A stretch of 64,000 nucleotides of DNA from Maricaulis sp047308265 (GTDB taxonomy: Bacteria; Pseudomonadota; Alphaproteobacteria; Caulobacterales; Maricaulaceae), in assembly GCF_047308265.1 (NCBI RefSeq), contig NZ_JBKQWY010000005.1, positions 124,001 to 188,000 on the forward strand, read 5' to 3'. Positions 42,925-52,039 of the stretch are shown here, piece by piece. Position numbers and translations under genes: made by a program. Within the stretch, counting starts at the first letter, position 1; each line of letters starts with the position of its first letter. Below the pieces are notes generated by a model. It did no database searches and had not been told where the DNA came from. It was given only the letters and a program-made list of their open reading frames with translations.

Positions 42925-43677
42925 TCACACAAGCTCCGTTGCAAAGTTTTCCATGCGCGCCAGCCAGACCGTGCTCATGGCCCCCAGCGCGATTGCGAAG
43001 ATGAACAGCCCCACCATCACATTCGACGGCATGGCGATGAAGAAGATCTGCACCTGCGGCATCAGGCGCGACAGCACGCCCAGCGCCAGATAAAAAATCA
43101 GGCTGTAAACAATGAGCGGCGCGGCCATTTGTACGCCGAGTCGAAAACTGTCCGCAAAGGCCTCCAGCGCCCACAAGGCCGCATCACCGACCGGCAGGTC
43201 TCCTGCCGGTGGAAAGACCGCGTAGGAATTCACCGCAGCCATCAGAAACAGGTGATGCAGTTCGGTGACGAAGATCAGCGTCATGAAGGTCAGATTGATG
43301 AACGTCGCCAGCAAGGCCCCCTGCTGCCCCTGTGAGGGGTCAAAGCTCTGGGCCATGGCCAGACCACTGGACTGACCGATCACCTGGCCCGCCACCGACG
43401 CCGTCGAGAGGAGGATCCGCGCCACACCGCCAATCATCAGGCCGATGAGCATTTCCTGCACCACCAGCCCGGCCACCGGCAGCGGGCGGGGTGGCATGTC
43501 GGGCAAGGCAGGCGCCGCGATCGGCGCGACTACCAGTGTCACCATCAGCGCAAAGGCCAGGCGAATGGGCACGGGCACGGATTGTTCGCCAAAACCGGGC
43601 AACAGCATGAGAATACTGCCCATCCGGGCGAAGACGAGAGCGCCCAGAAACACGTAATCGGGCAGCTCGAAGATCAT
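42925..43677 (-). CDS. fliR: Flagellar export membrane protein FliR
   Basis: 250 residues, six hydrophobic segments. The start LPDYVFLGALVFARMGSILM and the VQEMLIGLMIGGVARILLST segment are typical FliR. It forms the export gate with FliP and FliQ. Its start overlaps the fliQ stop by 4 nt. Confidence 0.96.
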   Translation of the reverse strand: MIFELPDYVFLGALVFARMGSILMLLPGFGEQSVPVPIRLAFALMVTLVVAPIAAPALPDMPPRPLPVAGLVVQEMLIGLMIGGVARILLSTASVAGQVIGQSSGLAMAQSFDPSQGQQGALLATFINLTFMTLIFVTELHHLFLMAAVNSYAVFPPAGDLPVGDAALWALEAFADSFRLGVQMAAPLIVYSLIFYLALGVLSRLMPQVQIFFIAMPSNVMVGLFIFAIALGAMSTVWLARMENFATELV

Positions 43678-43937
43678 GGGTTCGCGATCCGGTCCATGAC
43701 ATTGATCATGAAACTGCCCATCAATCCGCCCATCAGGGGCAGGAAAACGAGCAGGGCAATGAAGATGGCGATGATCTTCGGCACAAAGACCAAGGTCATC
43801 TCCTGGATCTGCGTTAACGCCTGAAACAGGGCTACGACCACGCCGACCCCGAGGCCGATGAGCATCACAGGGGCGGACATCGCGAGGGCAAGCCAGATGG
43901 CATCGCGTGCAAAATCAAGAACTTCTGGTCCAGTCAC
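43674..43937 (-). CDS. fliQ: Flagellar export membrane protein FliQ
   Basis: 87 residues from GTG 43937, two membrane helices (WLALAMSAPVMLIGLGVGVV and IIAIFIALLVFLPLMGGLMG) and the conserved QALTQIQEMTLVFVPKI between them. An in-frame ATG at 43970 would add 11 charged residues; the GTG start gives the usual family length. First gene of fliQ-fliR-flhB-cckA. Confidence 0.93.
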   Translation of the reverse strand: MTGPEVLDFARDAIWLALAMSAPVMLIGLGVGVVVALFQALTQIQEMTLVFVPKIIAIFIALLVFLPLMGGLMGSFMINVMDRIANP

Positions 43938-43974
43938 GGCCTTCTGCCTCTCGGAGCGGACGAATCGCAATTAC

Positions 43975-43980
43975 GGTTAA
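43975..43980 (-). promoter_or_regulatory. CtrA half-site upstream of fliQ
   Basis: TTAACC on the minus strand, about 38 nt from the GTG start, matches a CtrA half-site. No second TTAA stands at the 7-nt spacing; the nearest partner is GTAA at 6 nt. Caulobacter fliQ is CtrA-controlled, which makes this plausible only. Confidence 0.3.
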
Positions 43981-44049
43981 TTATCTTTACGCTTGCCGTG
44001 AGCGCATTAAGAAAGAGTCAATTTTGGTAAAGACTGAGGGGAAGACGTC

Positions 44050-45960
44050 ATGACCAATAAACTGCTGCTGGCGAGTGCTAGCCTGCTGGCCTTGCTGGCC
44101 GCGTGCACACCTGTTGACGAGACCGCTGAGACTCCGGTCACCGAAACACCCGCCTCCGTCGAGACCCCGGCCGAGACAATCGACACCCAGGCGACCGAGA
44201 CCGAGCAGACGGAAACTGAGCGCCTGTACGCGTTTTTCCAGGCCGGTTTCGAAGAGGAAATGGCCCTGTCGCCGCTCACCCAGACCTATCTGGGCATGAT
44301 CGCAGACCTGGAGGCCTATGGTCAGTGGGATGACGTCTCCGAAACGGCCTTCCGCGACGGCCTGGCCCGCGAAGCCGCCCGTATTCGCGAGATGAACGCG
44401 ACTTTTGATTTCGAGGCCCTGACACCGGAAGCCCAGGTCTCCTGGCGCTTTGCCGAGTTTATCGCTGAGAATAATGCCCAGCTCGCCGAGTTCTGGGATC
44501 ATAACTATGTCTTCACGCAATTCTTCGGGCCGCACACCCAGATGCCGACCATTCTGATCGGCTATCACCGGATCGAAAACACCGACCATGCCGAGGCCTA
44601 TATCTCCCGCCTCAACGGCCTGGGCCCGATGATGCGCGAATACACGCTCCAGGCCGAGAACCGGGCTCAGAACGGCGTCCTGCCGCCCGCCTTCGCCTTC
44701 CCGATCATCATTGCCACAACCCAGGGCATGATCACCGGCGCCCCCTTCGATGACAGCGAGACGGACAGCCCGCTTCTGGCCGACTTTCGCGCAAAAATCG
44801 ACGGTCTGGACCTGGACGAGGCTGAGGCCGAGGCCCTGATCGCACGCGCCACCGAAGCACTCACCAATTCGGTTGAGCCGGCCTATCGTGAGCTGATCGC
44901 CACCATGCAACGCCATGAGACCCTGGTCGCAGGCCGCAATGACGGTGCCTGGGCCCTGCCGGAAGGCGGCTCCTTCTACGAAAGCCAGCTGCGCAATTAC
45001 ACCACACGCACCGACATGACGGCGGAACAGATCCACCAGACGGGTCTGGCCGAGGTGGAGCGAATTCATGACGAGATGCGCGCCATCATGGCCCAGGTCG
45101 GCTTTGAAGGCACGCTGCAGGACTTTTTCGAATTCGTCCGGACCGATCCGCAATTCTACTATCCCAACACCGATGAGGGACGTGATCGTTATCTGAGTGA
45201 AAGCGCCGAGATGATCGCCGGCCTGATGGAAGTGGCACCGGACTATTTCGGTCAGCTGCCGCGCGCGGAACTGGATGTGCGTGCCGTTGAGCCCTATCGC
45301 ATTGAAACGGCCACGGGCGCGTTCTACGAGCCGGGCGCGCTGGATGGATCGCGACCGGGCGCCTATTATGTCAATCTCGCCGAGATGAGCGAGAACCCGA
45401 CCTATCTGATGGAATCCCTCGCCTATCACGAGGGCGCTCCGGGTCACCACTTCCAGTCCTCGCTGGCGCAGGAACTGGAAAATGCTCCTATGTTCCAGCG
45501 CTTTGCCTGGTATTCCGCCTATGGTGAAGGCTGGGCGCTCTATGCCGAGGCCCTGGGCAAGGATATGGGCTTTTTCACCGATCCCTACCAGGATTTCGGA
45601 CGACTCTCCTATGAAGTCTTCCGGGCGGCCCGCCTGGTCGTCGATACCGGCATCCACCACTATCAATGGACCGAGGAAGAGGCCAATGAGTACATGCTCA
45701 TGGCCACGCCCATGCCGGCCGGGGATATCGAGAACGAGGTCCGACGTTACATCGTCTGGCCGGGCCAGGCTGTATCCTACAAGGTGGGCATGCTGACCAT
45801 TCTCGAACTTCGCCAGCGGGCCATGGACGCTCTGGGTGAGGCGTTCGACTATGGCGAATTCCATGATGTGGTTTTGACCAATGGTTCGGTGCCACTGTCA
45901 CTGCTCGAAGAATTGGTCGACAATTACATCGCCGAAAAACAGGCTGAATCCGCGCAGTAA
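44050..45960 (+). CDS. DUF885 lipoprotein, copy 1
   Basis: 636 residues. The lipoprotein signal ends at LLALLAAC, then comes a Thr/Glu-rich linker and a long helical DUF885 domain. The motif AYHEGAPGHHFQ (H460, E461, H466, H467) and the downstream GEGWALYAEALGKDMGF are the presumed zinc and active-site residues. The family is thought to be peptidase-like (gluzincin-related), but few members are characterised. The second copy begins 238 nt downstream. It probably acts at the outer membrane or periplasm. Confidence 0.9.
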   Translation: MTNKLLLASASLLALLAACTPVDETAETPVTETPASVETPAETIDTQATETEQTETERLYAFFQAGFEEEMALSPLTQTYLGMIADLEAYGQWDDVSETAFRDGLAREAARIREMNATFDFEALTPEAQVSWRFAEFIAENNAQLAEFWDHNYVFTQFFGPHTQMPTILIGYHRIENTDHAEAYISRLNGLGPMMREYTLQAENRAQNGVLPPAFAFPIIIATTQGMITGAPFDDSETDSPLLADFRAKIDGLDLDEAEAEALIARATEALTNSVEPAYRELIATMQRHETLVAGRNDGAWALPEGGSFYESQLRNYTTRTDMTAEQIHQTGLAEVERIHDEMRAIMAQVGFEGTLQDFFEFVRTDPQFYYPNTDEGRDRYLSESAEMIAGLMEVAPDYFGQLPRAELDVRAVEPYRIETATGAFYEPGALDGSRPGAYYVNLAEMSENPTYLMESLAYHEGAPGHHFQSSLAQELENAPMFQRFAWYSAYGEGWALYAEALGKDMGFFTDPYQDFGRLSYEVFRAARLVVDTGIHHYQWTEEEANEYMLMATPMPAGDIENEVRRYIVWPGQAVSYKVGMLTILELRQRAMDALGEAFDYGEFHDVVLTNGSVPLSLLEELVDNYIAEKQAESAQ

Positions 45961-45991
45961 CGCGTAGACAAACGTCGGATCACCACAACGA

Positions 45992-46024
45992 ACGGGTCTC
46001 GCACGGGAAGGCGGGACCCGTTTT
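45992..46024 (+). terminator. Terminator after first DUF885 gene
   Basis: ACGGGTCTCGC and GCGGGACCCGT form an 11-bp stem with one mismatch, followed by TTTT, 31 nt after the stop. The second copy therefore needs its own promoter in 46025-46198. Confidence 0.75.
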
Positions 46025-46198
46025 CACGGGGCAGGACCTGCCTAGGGCAGGCAAGCCTGCAGCAATGTGCAAATCCTGCACGGGTCGGACTTGCACCACA
46101 GGACCGACCGGGCAAGGTTTGTCACGAGAGTGGGCAGACACGTCGTCTGTTCATGGGGAAGTCGGACGTCTGGCAACAGGCGTTCGGGGAGAAGAGAC

Positions 46199-48097
46199 AT
46201 GACATCGATCAAGACTTTGCTGCTGGGCGCATCCGCCCTGGCACTTCTGGCCGCCTGTACACCGGCCAACGACACCTCGACCGAGGCCACGGGGCCGACC
46301 GCGCCTGCAACAGACACATCGGCCGCACAGGCTCCGTCCACCACCGAAACAACCGAAACCGAGCAGAGTGAGAGCGCACGCCTCAATGCCTGGTTTGAGG
46401 AGGTCTTCCAGGCCGGCATCGCCCGGTCTCCGATGTACCAGACCTATCTGGGCATGAAGACCAATTACGGATCCTGGGATGATGCCAGCCCGGAATTTGA
46501 CCAGGAAAGCTATGACATCGGCCAGGAAAACTACCAATACATGCTGGCGAATTTCGATTTCGATGCACTCGACGCCTCGACCCAGCTGTCCTGGCGCTTG
46601 TTCGAACGCAATGCGCTGCGCGCGCAGGAAGGCCAGCGCTGGACCGATCACGGCTATGTCTTCACGCCGCGATCCGGGCCGCACATGAATGCCCCGACCT
46701 TCCTGATCAATAATCACCGTGTCGACACGCTCGAGGATGCCGAGGCCTATATCGCCCGTCTCAACGGTTTTGGCGCCTATATGGACCAGAATATCGCCAA
46801 TGCCCGGCGCTCCTACGAGATGGGTGTCTATACGCCGCTTTGGACCTATGAGCCGATGATCCAGACGGCGCGCAATGTCACGTCAGGCGCCCCGTTTGAT
46901 GACAGCGATGAAGACAGTCCGCTGATGGCCGATTTCCGCGCCAAGCTGGCCTCGCTCGACCTGTCCGAAGACGAGACGGCGCGCCTGCTGGCCGAGGCCG
47001 AAACCGCACTGACCGGGGTCGTCGCACCGGCCTATGCGCGCGTGATCGCCCTGTTTGAAGACCAGGCCGGCCTTGCCAGCGCGGATGATGGGGTCTGGAA
47101 ACACCCTGAGGGGGGCGACTACTACAACTATCTGCTGGCCGGCTATACGACGACCGACATGACGGCGCAGGAGATCCACCAGCTGGGCCTGGACGAGGTC
47201 GCCCGCATCCATGACGAAATGCGCGCCATCATGGCCCAGGTCGAGTTTGACGGGACGTTGCAGGAATTCTTCGATTTCATGCGCACCGACAGCCAGTTCT
47301 ACTATGAGAACACGGATGAGGGTCGCCAGCGCTATCTCGACGAAGCCACGGCCATGATCGACACCATGGTCGAAACCCTGCCGCAAATGTTCAACACCTT
47401 CCCGCAGGCCGAGCTGGAAGTGCGCCGTGTGGAACCCTTCCGCGAAGCGTCGGCGGGCAAGGCCTTCTACCAGCGCCCTGCAGCCAATGGCTCGCGCCCG
47501 GGCGTGTACTACGCCAATCTGCGCGACATGGCCCAGATGCCGACCTATCAGATGGAGGCGCTGGCCTATCACGAGGGTGCGCCCGGTCACCACATGCAGC
47601 TGGCCATCATGCAGGAGCTGGAGGGTATTCCGTCCTTCCGCCGGTTTGGCGGTTACACGGCCTACACCGAAGGCTGGGGGCTCTACACCGAATTGATGCC
47701 CAAGGAATTCGGCTTCTATTCCGATCCCTATTCCGACTTCGGCCGACTGGCCATGGAATTGTGGCGGGCCTGCCGCCTGGTGGTCGATACCGGTCTGCAC
47801 GAGATGCAGTGGACCCGTGAAGAGGCTGTCGATTACCTGATCGAAAACACGCCCAACCCGGCCGGCGACAGCCAGAACGCGATTGATCGCTACATCGTCT
47901 ATCCCGGCCAGGCGACGGCCTACAAGATCGGCATGAACGAGATCCTGCGCCTGCGCACCATGGCCGAAGACGCTCTGGGTGAGGCCTATGACATCCGTGA
48001 TTTCCACGATGTGGTGCTCACGGAAGGCGCCTTGCCGCTCTCCATTCTGGAAGAACAGGTCAATGCCTATATTGCGCGGACCCAGTCTGCGGAATAA
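46199..48097 (+). CDS. DUF885 lipoprotein, copy 2
   Basis: 632 residues from ATG 46199 (GGGGAGAAGAG upstream). It has a lipoprotein signal LALLAAC and the same domain as the preceding gene, with AYHEGAPGHHMQ (H458, E459) and TEGWGLYTELMPKEFGF. Shared blocks such as NTDEGRDRYL/NTDEGRQRYL and AYIARLNGFG/AYISRLNGLG show they are tandem duplicates, now clearly diverged. The longer upstream frame to 46067 would bury the signal sequence. It ends at a strong terminator. Confidence 0.9.
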   Translation: MTSIKTLLLGASALALLAACTPANDTSTEATGPTAPATDTSAAQAPSTTETTETEQSESARLNAWFEEVFQAGIARSPMYQTYLGMKTNYGSWDDASPEFDQESYDIGQENYQYMLANFDFDALDASTQLSWRLFERNALRAQEGQRWTDHGYVFTPRSGPHMNAPTFLINNHRVDTLEDAEAYIARLNGFGAYMDQNIANARRSYEMGVYTPLWTYEPMIQTARNVTSGAPFDDSDEDSPLMADFRAKLASLDLSEDETARLLAEAETALTGVVAPAYARVIALFEDQAGLASADDGVWKHPEGGDYYNYLLAGYTTTDMTAQEIHQLGLDEVARIHDEMRAIMAQVEFDGTLQEFFDFMRTDSQFYYENTDEGRQRYLDEATAMIDTMVETLPQMFNTFPQAELEVRRVEPFREASAGKAFYQRPAANGSRPGVYYANLRDMAQMPTYQMEALAYHEGAPGHHMQLAIMQELEGIPSFRRFGGYTAYTEGWGLYTELMPKEFGFYSDPYSDFGRLAMELWRACRLVVDTGLHEMQWTREEAVDYLIENTPNPAGDSQNAIDRYIVYPGQATAYKIGMNEILRLRTMAEDALGEAYDIRDFHDVVLTEGALPLSILEEQVNAYIARTQSAE

Positions 48098-48120
48098 GCC
48101 TGATCCCGCTTGCCACTAAC

Positions 48121-48154
48121 GGAAAAGGCCGCTCCCTCCGGAGCGGCCTTTTTT
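48121..48154 (+). terminator. Terminator, left copy of a 32-nt repeat
   Basis: AAAAGGCCGCTCC / GGAGCGGCC plus TTTTTT. Its first 32 nt (48121-48152) recur exactly at 49700-49731. Confidence 0.88.
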
Positions 48155-48341
48155 CATGCCCAGACAGTTGTAGTCCCTCGCCAGAAGCGCCCCGGGATTG
48201 ACCCGAAAAGGGCAAAGTCCGTCCCGATTTCGACTCAATATCGCCACAAAGGACGCTCTACCCTGAATTGCCATACTTGGGGTTGCACGAAAACAGGGCA
48301 CAGATATCCGGCATGGCCGTCTAGAGCGAGGGGAGTAGACC

Positions 48342-49676
48342 ATGTTTATCACAGCGATCATCAGCACAGCGATCCTGCTGGATCAATCCGTCCAGACTGA
48401 CACATCTGATGCTGAAACCGATACAAAGGGGGGGGCGAGGTCCGCGCCAGAAATGTGGTCGAACTACACCTCCCGCGGTGATTATGTTTCAGCACTGATA
48501 TCCCAAACTGTACCCGACGAAATTCCTGCAGCCGCAACGCCGCACTATCTGAGATACAAGAACACGCAAGTCTATAACTTCACAGGGCGATACACCCACG
48601 CGCATCGTCTTGCTGCACCCAACTTCTTCACGCCTCCCTCTGGTCTGGACCTGGGTGAAGCAGGCTGGGTCACCCCATCTGAACTCACCAATTATACCCG
48701 GACCGATGCGCTGGACTATCTGCGCACCGCTATCGCGGACCGGAATATCGTGATCATCAATGAAGCTCATCAGATGGGGCATCACCGGGCCTTCATGGCC
48801 GAGCTCCTGCCTGTCTTGAAGGAGGCCGGCTTCACTCATTTCGGGATGGAAGCGCTCTCACCTGAAGCCGAACACGTCTGGCAGACAACCGGTACTCCGA
48901 CCGGCGGATCCGGCTACTATTTCAGCGATCCGATGATGGGACATGTCCTGTCTGTCGCGGATCAGCAAGGGTTTGACTGGTTTGCCTACGAGATCCGTGC
49001 GGAGCAACGGATCGATTGCGCCGTACAGGAATGCACGCCCGAAACCCGGATTGCCAATCGGGAACAGGCTCAGGCGCAAAACATCCATGAGCGGGTTTTT
49101 GTCGACAATCCCAATGCCCGGGTGGCTCTGTATGTTGGCTTCAGTCATCTGGATGAAGGTCATGACGGAAATACCTGGATGGCCGCACGGCTGGCGGAGC
49201 TGTCCGGCTTTGATCCGTTGACAATCGACCAAGTCACGGGATCAGGCATCGCGCCGGCAGAGACCGCTGCCCTCGTCCAGAGTATTCATGATGGTTTTGC
49301 GATTACCGAACCCAGCATACTCGTCTCGGATGCGGGTACCCCCCTCGCCCCGCCGACTTCGCGATGGGATGCCGATATCACACTGTTTCTCCCGGCCGCA
49401 CTCAATTCAGACCCTGAAGCCCGACCGGAATGGCTGGCCGCGATCCCCGGTCGCCAGCCCGTCGACATCGATGTTTCGAGCCTTGAAGAGCGTCCCCTGG
49501 TCGTCCAGGCATTTTCAACACCGCGCGCCGAACGCGCTGCGCCGGTCGACCAGTTATCCATCCTGGAGGGAGAGGATGTCAGTTCTATCCAGCTTTTCCT
49601 GCCTGCGGGGCATTACGAAATTCAGGTTCAAACGCCCTCGGGGATCATAGACCTTCCGGAGCGGGATCTGGACTGA
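48342..49676 (+). CDS. EreA/ChaN (TIKI-like) superfamily protein
   Basis: 444 residues. The N-terminus (MFITAIISTAILL) is a short hydrophobic export signal. The core NIVIINEAHQMGHHRAFMAE and GFTHFGMEALSPEAE resembles the His/Glu-containing start of erythromycin-esterase and ChaN-like haem-uptake domains. A second His-bearing motif is GFSHLDEGHDG. The C-terminal ~120 residues are beta-rich. Substrate unknown; macrolide resistance should not be assumed. Codon use is somewhat less GC-biased than in the flanking genes, and the gene is framed by two identical terminators, hinting at a separate origin. Confidence 0.6.
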   Translation: MFITAIISTAILLDQSVQTDTSDAETDTKGGARSAPEMWSNYTSRGDYVSALISQTVPDEIPAAATPHYLRYKNTQVYNFTGRYTHAHRLAAPNFFTPPSGLDLGEAGWVTPSELTNYTRTDALDYLRTAIADRNIVIINEAHQMGHHRAFMAELLPVLKEAGFTHFGMEALSPEAEHVWQTTGTPTGGSGYYFSDPMMGHVLSVADQQGFDWFAYEIRAEQRIDCAVQECTPETRIANREQAQAQNIHERVFVDNPNARVALYVGFSHLDEGHDGNTWMAARLAELSGFDPLTIDQVTGSGIAPAETAALVQSIHDGFAITEPSILVSDAGTPLAPPTSRWDADITLFLPAALNSDPEARPEWLAAIPGRQPVDIDVSSLEERPLVVQAFSTPRAERAAPVDQLSILEGEDVSSIQLFLPAGHYEIQVQTPSGIIDLPERDLD

Positions 49677-49699
49677 GCGCCACCCTGAGACGTAACCCA

Positions 49700-49731
49700 G
49701 GAAAAGGCCGCTCCCTCCGGAGCGGCCTTTT
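49700..49731 (+). terminator. Terminator, right copy of the 32-nt repeat
   Basis: Identical over 32 nt to 48121-48152. It ends the EreA/ChaN-like gene and its stem can also act on the opposing peroxidase gene. Confidence 0.85.
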
Positions 49732-49765
49732 GAGTACGGCGGACACAGGTCCACCACACACGGGG

Positions 49766-51559
49766 TCAGTTGGCAAAGGGATCGGAGAAGGCCTCCTCGT
49801 CCAGAAAGGCCTCATCCGTCAGGGTGTTCAAAAACGCGACCAGGGCTGCGATCTCGGCCTCGTCCAGATTAAAACGCTGGATCGGGGCCCCGGCATTATT
49901 GCCCTGGCGCAGGAGATTGCTGGTCTCGCCATTATCATTGATCCCGGTGGCGTAGAAATTCACCACCTCCTCCAGCGTCTCGAACCGGCCATCATGCATA
50001 TAAGGAGCGGACACAGAGATATTGCGCAGGCTGGGTGATTTGAAATCATCATCCCCGCTGGCCCCGCCGCCATTCACGGTCGGATCCAGGCCGATATTCT
50101 GTGGCGGCCGGTCATAAATCTGGGCACCGGTTTCGTGGCACTGATTACAGCCCATCGACATGACCGGGTCCAGCCCCGCGCGCGCCAGAACCGCCTCATC
50201 AACCGGTTGAAACAAGGCCATGCCCTGTAACTCCTCAGGGGTCAGCACATCCACCGGATCTGCACCGGCAATGACCGGATCGAGTGGCGAGCGCGCACTC
50301 ACCATCGCTCGCTGGAACTGGGCCAGTGCCCGGGCAATCCGGTCGGCGGTGACCGCATCGTCACCAAAGGCCGCTTCGAACAGGGGCGGGTAGAATGTCT
50401 GTGCCTCGACGGTCGCCACCAGATTGTCGAGCGTATTGCCCATTTCAACAGGGTTCTGGATCGGTCCCAGGGCCTGGGCTTCCAGGCTGTCGGCCCGCTC
50501 GTCCCAGAACATATTGCCCCGCCGGTAAAAGCGCACATTGGCCAGGCTTGGTGCATTGAAAACGGTCTGACCACCCGAAAAGCCGGTACTCACGGCAGAC
50601 GGCTCACCGAAGTTAAACGTCTGCACATGGCAGCTCGCGCACGAGACCGTGTTGTTGGCGGACAGGCGCGTATCATAGAACAGCACTCGCCCCAGCGTGG
50701 CTCCGGCATTGCTCAGCGGATTATTGCCCGGCGTGTTATCCGTCGCCTGGATAGAGTTATTGCCGCCCTGGCGGAAATGCGCGGGTGTGTCCTCCTCCGC
50801 AAAGGCCACATAGTCAAACGCCGTGGCAGGCAGATCCGGCGCCCCGGTGGTCGTCGCGCGAACCACGACGATATGAATATCGCGCTCGGCGGGCGCGCCT
50901 ATTCCATTGCTCGCGGACACGCTCGCCGCATACACGCCCGCGATGGTCGGGCGTCCGGACAGCCTTGTTCCCTGCCGCGTCAGGCCCGGCACCTCGGAGG
51001 CCAGGTCCAGGGAAAGTGTCACCCCCGTTCCGCTCGGATCCGTGAAATAGGCCTCCCAGTCCTGGAGGTCGACATTGACGGCCTGACCCACACGAAACCG
51101 CAAACCGGCCGGGCCGGATTGCGCCACCACATCCTGATTATCGGTAATGATAATCTGAAATGTGTCACTCGCCGAAGCACCGGAGGGGTCACTCGCCGTG
51201 ATCACCGCTGTCACGGTCACAGCCCGGTCCGGTATACCGGTGACACGACCCGCCTGGACGTCCAGACCTGTATTGGCCGGGGTCAGGCTCACCGCGTAAC
51301 TCAGCGCATCTCCATCGGGATCGGTAAACGTGGTGCCGTTCTGTGTCGCGTCATACTCAAAGGCCACACCGGTCTCCCCGGCCTGGTCGAGATTGGCCAG
51401 CGTCACCACGGGGGCTGAATTGCCCGGCTCAGTGTCCGCTCCACCGCCTGTACTGGTGGACGATGATCCGCCGCCGCCACAGGCCGCCAGGGCCAGGCCC
51501 AGTCCCAGAACGGCAGGCCGCACGGCCCGACCTCCACTCAATAACCAACGCACTTGCAT
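49766..51559 (-). CDS. Lipoprotein di-haem cytochrome c peroxidase with Ig-like N-terminal domains
   Basis: 597 residues. The lipobox is LALAAC, followed by a Gly/Ser linker and two cadherin/Ig-like beta domains (FTDPDGDALSYAVSL; YFTDPSGTGVTLSL). A CcpA/MauG-type domain starts near residue 275, with haem motifs CASCH (in NNTVSCASCHVQTFNFGE) and CNQCH (in MGCNQCHETG). FKSPSLRNISVSAPYMHDGR is the conserved end-of-domain segment. It probably reduces peroxide or oxidises a partner at the outer membrane; the Ig-like fusion is unusual. It sits between non-flagellar and flagellar genes. Confidence 0.88.
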   Translation of the reverse strand: MQVRWLLSGGRAVRPAVLGLGLALAACGGGGSSSTSTGGGADTEPGNSAPVVTLANLDQAGETGVAFEYDATQNGTTFTDPDGDALSYAVSLTPANTGLDVQAGRVTGIPDRAVTVTAVITASDPSGASASDTFQIIITDNQDVVAQSGPAGLRFRVGQAVNVDLQDWEAYFTDPSGTGVTLSLDLASEVPGLTRQGTRLSGRPTIAGVYAASVSASNGIGAPAERDIHIVVVRATTTGAPDLPATAFDYVAFAEEDTPAHFRQGGNNSIQATDNTPGNNPLSNAGATLGRVLFYDTRLSANNTVSCASCHVQTFNFGEPSAVSTGFSGGQTVFNAPSLANVRFYRRGNMFWDERADSLEAQALGPIQNPVEMGNTLDNLVATVEAQTFYPPLFEAAFGDDAVTADRIARALAQFQRAMVSARSPLDPVIAGADPVDVLTPEELQGMALFQPVDEAVLARAGLDPVMSMGCNQCHETGAQIYDRPPQNIGLDPTVNGGGASGDDDFKSPSLRNISVSAPYMHDGRFETLEEVVNFYATGINDNGETSNLLRQGNNAGAPIQRFNLDEAEIAALVAFLNTLTDEAFLDEEAFSDPFAN

Positions 51560-51646
51560 GTTGCACTCCTGTCCCTCCCCGCTCGTGTCCAAGTCCCCAA
51601 ATCTGCTACGGGGCGACACAGGGCTTTCCGTCGGTCAGATGTGAAA

Positions 51647-51671
51647 AACCCCGCCTGCAGAACAGACGGGG
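51647..51671 (-). terminator. Terminator downstream of fliE
   Basis: On the minus strand CCCCGTCTG and CAGGCGGGG pair (one mismatch) and are followed by TTTTT, 29 nt after the fliE stop. Confidence 0.75.
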
Positions 51672-51699
51672 CTGACATCATGGAGTGTTTCAGGGTCGA

Positions 51700-52014
51700 T
51701 CAGATCGGCATGCGGAGGATTTCCTGATAGGCCCGCACCACCTGGTCCCGCACCGAGACCACCGTTTCAAGGGTCAGTTCGGCGGCGGACACGGCCGTCA
51801 CCACATCCACCAGATCTGCATCCCCGGTCGCACCGGCGGCCATCATCTGTTCGGAATGCTGCATGGTTGCCTCGGTTTCCGCGATCGCATCCGTGACGAG
51901 GCCGGCGAAATTCACCCCGCCCGCCTGTGCGGTGTCGTCAGAGCCCCCGGCAATCGAGGTCTGGGCGGTCTGCAATGCCGCCTGATAGGCTTTCAGCCCG
52001 GACAGATCAGCCAT
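51700..52014 (-). CDS. fliE: Flagellar hook-basal body protein FliE
   Basis: 104 residues. It has the FliE core GGVNFAGLVTDAIAETEATM in slightly different form and the C-terminal TLETVVSVRDQVVRAYQEIL that contacts FlgB and the MS ring. It is the last gene of flgB-flgC-fliE, ending at a terminator. Confidence 0.94.
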   Translation of the reverse strand: MADLSGLKAYQAALQTAQTSIAGGSDDTAQAGGVNFAGLVTDAIAETEATMQHSEQMMAAGATGDADLVDVVTAVSAAELTLETVVSVRDQVVRAYQEILRMPI

Positions 52015-52039
52015 TCTGGCCTCCCTTCAAGAATACCGA

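Noticed and set aside
43987..45864. 625-codon open frame on the minus strand
   Set aside because: Antisense to the DUF885 gene and starts inside it; its translation has the repetitive character of a complementary frame.
46883..48007. 374-codon open frame on the minus strand
   Set aside because: Antisense to the second DUF885 gene with no independent evidence.
48342..49676. Macrolide resistance esterase
   Set aside because: Only the general EreA/ChaN-like core is seen; no evidence for macrolide hydrolysis, and the flanking domains differ.
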